In this document: positions 4,397 through 5,616 of the stretch, piece by piece
Layout of the letters: every line of letters begins with the position of its first letter
Position numbering within the stretch: position 1 is the first letter of the stretch
From: Serpentinimonas sp.
GTDB lineage: Bacteria > Pseudomonadota > Gammaproteobacteria > Burkholderiales > Burkholderiaceae_C
Length of the DNA: 5,616 nt
Assembly (NCBI GenBank): GCA_025458665.1
Contig: JALOSG010000244.1
Coordinates: 1-5,616 of the forward strand
Direction: 5' to 3'
The notes under the pieces: model-generated
The model's database searches: none
Told to the model about the DNA's origin: nothing
What the model saw: the letters and a program-made list of their open reading frames with translations, nothing else
Position numbers and translations under genes: made by a program

Positions 4397-5616
4397 TCAA
4401 TGTCCCATGAGGCGGCGCGACAGGGCCGAGCTGATGCCCGGGTCCCGGTAAGCCATGAATTCGTTCAGGCGCGGGTAGCCGGCCTCGAACAAGGCGCGGG
4501 GCATGCGGGCGTCCTTGGCCATGTACAGGCGGCCCTGCGCTTCCTGCACGATGGCATCGAGGCGCGCAAACAGCCGGTGCGATCGGTCCCCATGGTGGGG
4601 AAAGTCCAGTGCCAGGGTCACGCCTGGCTGCGGAAAACTCAGCATGCCTACGGGCTGGCGGTTGCCAAAGGTTTTGAGCACCGCCAGAAAAGAACCTTCG
4701 CCGCTGCGTGCAATTTCTGCCAGCATGGCCTGCACCGCATCCTGCCCCACGGCGCGTGGTACCACGCACTGGTACTGGAAGAAGCCGCGTGGGCCGTACA
4801 TGCGGTTCCATTCCAGCAGGTTGTCCAGCGGATAGAAAAAGGGCTCGTAGTGCACCACGGCGTGGCCGCGCTGGGCTTTCTTCAGGTGGTAGTAGGCCGT
4901 GTTGAACGGCCGCAGCGTGAGCCGGTTCACCAAAGACACGGGTGGTACCACCGGCATGGTGCGCGGCCGCTGGCGTGGTGTCGCGCGTGGTGTCGCGTGT
5001 GGTGCGTCATGCCCTTCCAGCGGGTTGGCGCGCATGAACAGGCCACGCGCACGGGAGCCTGCGCGGTCCGCCGACAGGCAATCGATCCACGAGACGGTGT
5101 GTTCCCAACCCGCCTCCGACGTATCGGCCAGCTGGAAAAACTCGGGCAAGCTGCCGTAGGGCAAGGTTTCGGTGTCCAGCCAGGGGCCGGCCACGCGGCG
5201 CAGTTGCAGTTCGGCGTGCAGCACCACGCCGGTCAGGCCCAGGCCACCCACGGTGGCGGCAAACCAGCCGGGGTTTTCCTGCGGGCCGCAGTGCAGGGTG
5301 GTGCCATCGGTGCGCAGCAGGGTGAAGCCCGGCACATGGTCGCCAAAGCTGCCCAGCAGGTGGTGGTTCTTGCCGTGCACATCGTTGGCTATGGCCCCAC
5401 CCACGGTCACCATCTGGCTGCCCGGGGTTACCGGGAGCATCCACCCGCGCGGCACAGCCATGCGCTGTATGTCGCGCAGCAGCACGCCAGCCTCGCACTG
5501 CAGGCGCCCGGTGGTGTCGTCGAAGGCGGTGAAATGGTCCAGCCCTGCGGTGTGCCACAGGGTACCTTGCGGGTTCAGGCACACATCGCCGTAGCTGCGG
5601 CCCATGCCGTAGGCCA
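4397..5616 (-). CDS. FAD-linked oxidase, DprE1-like (5' end off window)
   Basis: Flavoprotein of the VAO/PCMH family. DprE1 oxidises the 2'-hydroxyl of polyprenylphosphoryl-ribose, the first half of its epimerisation to arabinose. The frame is open to the right edge; about 50 N-terminal residues are missing, so the internal Met at 5605 (residue 1 here) is not the start. Seen: GRSYGD at 2-7, VTPGSQMVTVGGAIANDVHGKNHH at 59-82 (FAD-binding; His77 aligns with the flavin-linked His132 of M. tuberculosis DprE1), ATVGGLGLTG at 117-126, FFQYQ at 275-279 (Gln334/Gln336), VLKTFG (Lys311 for Lys367) and YMAKDAR (Lys364 for the essential Lys418). The position of Cys387, the benzothiazinone target, is Ala332. 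A Pro/Arg-rich insert lies near 202-216. It forms an operon with the reductase that abuts its stop codon. Family placement is strong; the natural sugar is inferred. Confidence 0.87.
   Translation of the reverse strand, partial: AYGMGRSYGDVCLNPQGTLWHTAGLDHFTAFDDTTGRLQCEAGVLLRDIQRMAVPRGWMLPVTPGSQMVTVGGAIANDVHGKNHHLLGSFGDHVPGFTLLRTDGTTLHCGPQENPGWFAATVGGLGLTGVVLHAELQLRRVAGPWLDTETLPYGSLPEFFQLADTSEAGWEHTVSWIDCLSADRAGSRARGLFMRANPLEGHDAPHATPRATPRQRPRTMPVVPPVSLVNRLTLRPFNTAYYHLKKAQRGHAVVHYEPFFYPLDNLLEWNRMYGPRGFFQYQCVVPRAVGQDAVQAMLAEIARSGEGSFLAVLKTFGNRQPVGMLSFPQPGVTLALDFPHHGDRSHRLFARLDAIVQEAQGRLYMAKDARMPRALFEAGYPRLNEFMAYRDPGISSALSRRLMGH
4973..4996 (-). repeat. 12-bp tandem duplication in the DprE1-like gene
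   Basis: The plus-strand word GCGTGGTGTCGC occurs twice head-to-tail (4973-4984, 4985-4996), with a degenerate third copy to about 5008. In the coding frame it gives ATPR twice, inside a Pro/Arg-rich segment (APHATPRATPRQRPR). The period is a whole number of codons, so copy changes would keep the frame. The segment lies where DprE1 proteins have poorly ordered loops over the active site. Confidence 0.8.

Noticed and set aside
3591..4811. Long minus-strand frame of 406 codons
   Set aside because: It is a shifted-frame shadow across the DprE1- and DprE2-like genes and runs into the terminator. Its composition is Arg/Pro/Gly/His-rich with no motifs, while the overlapping frames carry full family signatures.

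Overview
This is high-GC, gene-dense, chromosomal-type DNA from a Gram-negative bacterium. It most likely belongs to Betaproteobacteria, order Burkholderiales, probably a Comamonadaceae-like lineage. Four things support this: a one-piece tmRNA with the tag ANDERFALAA, a short OmpA-family protein with an Ala-Pro linker of the Bordetella/Neisseria type, a ubiG-gph pair, and the protein sequence of GyrA. The genus cannot be fixed from the window alone. No mobile element, CRISPR array or prophage is visible.

Layout. 1-802 (minus) is the N-terminal third of gyrA, which runs off the left edge. 803-1094 is the divergent control region between gyrA and ompA. 1095-1745 (plus) is an OmpA-family peptidoglycan-binding protein, closed by a UUCG-loop terminator. 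1815-3207 (plus) is ubiG followed 7 nt later by a HAD phosphatase of the Gph/MupP type. 3220-3565 (plus) is ssrA (tmRNA), starting 12 nt after the phosphatase stop codon. A perfect hairpin at 3581-3607 ends ssrA and can also serve the converging minus-strand operon. 3635-5616 (minus) holds two abutting genes, a DprE2-like short-chain reductase and, upstream of it, a DprE1-like FAD oxidase cut by the right edge.

How the genes work together. The left and centre are housekeeping: DNA supercoiling, outer-membrane/peptidoglycan anchoring, ubiquinone O-methylation, phosphatase salvage or repair, and ribosome rescue. The minus-strand pair on the right is the most distinctive part. In mycobacteria DprE1 and DprE2 together epimerise polyprenyl-phosphoryl ribose to polyprenyl-phosphoryl arabinose, the only known arabinofuranose donor. 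Finding the pair in a Gram-negative bacterium without an arabinogalactan wall suggests arabinosylation of another glycan or protein. The residue aligned with the benzothiazinone-target cysteine of DprE1 is alanine here. Other points of note are a possible leaderless start for ubiG, a candidate two-hairpin 5' leader on ompA, and the chance that the gene usually called gph is MupP.
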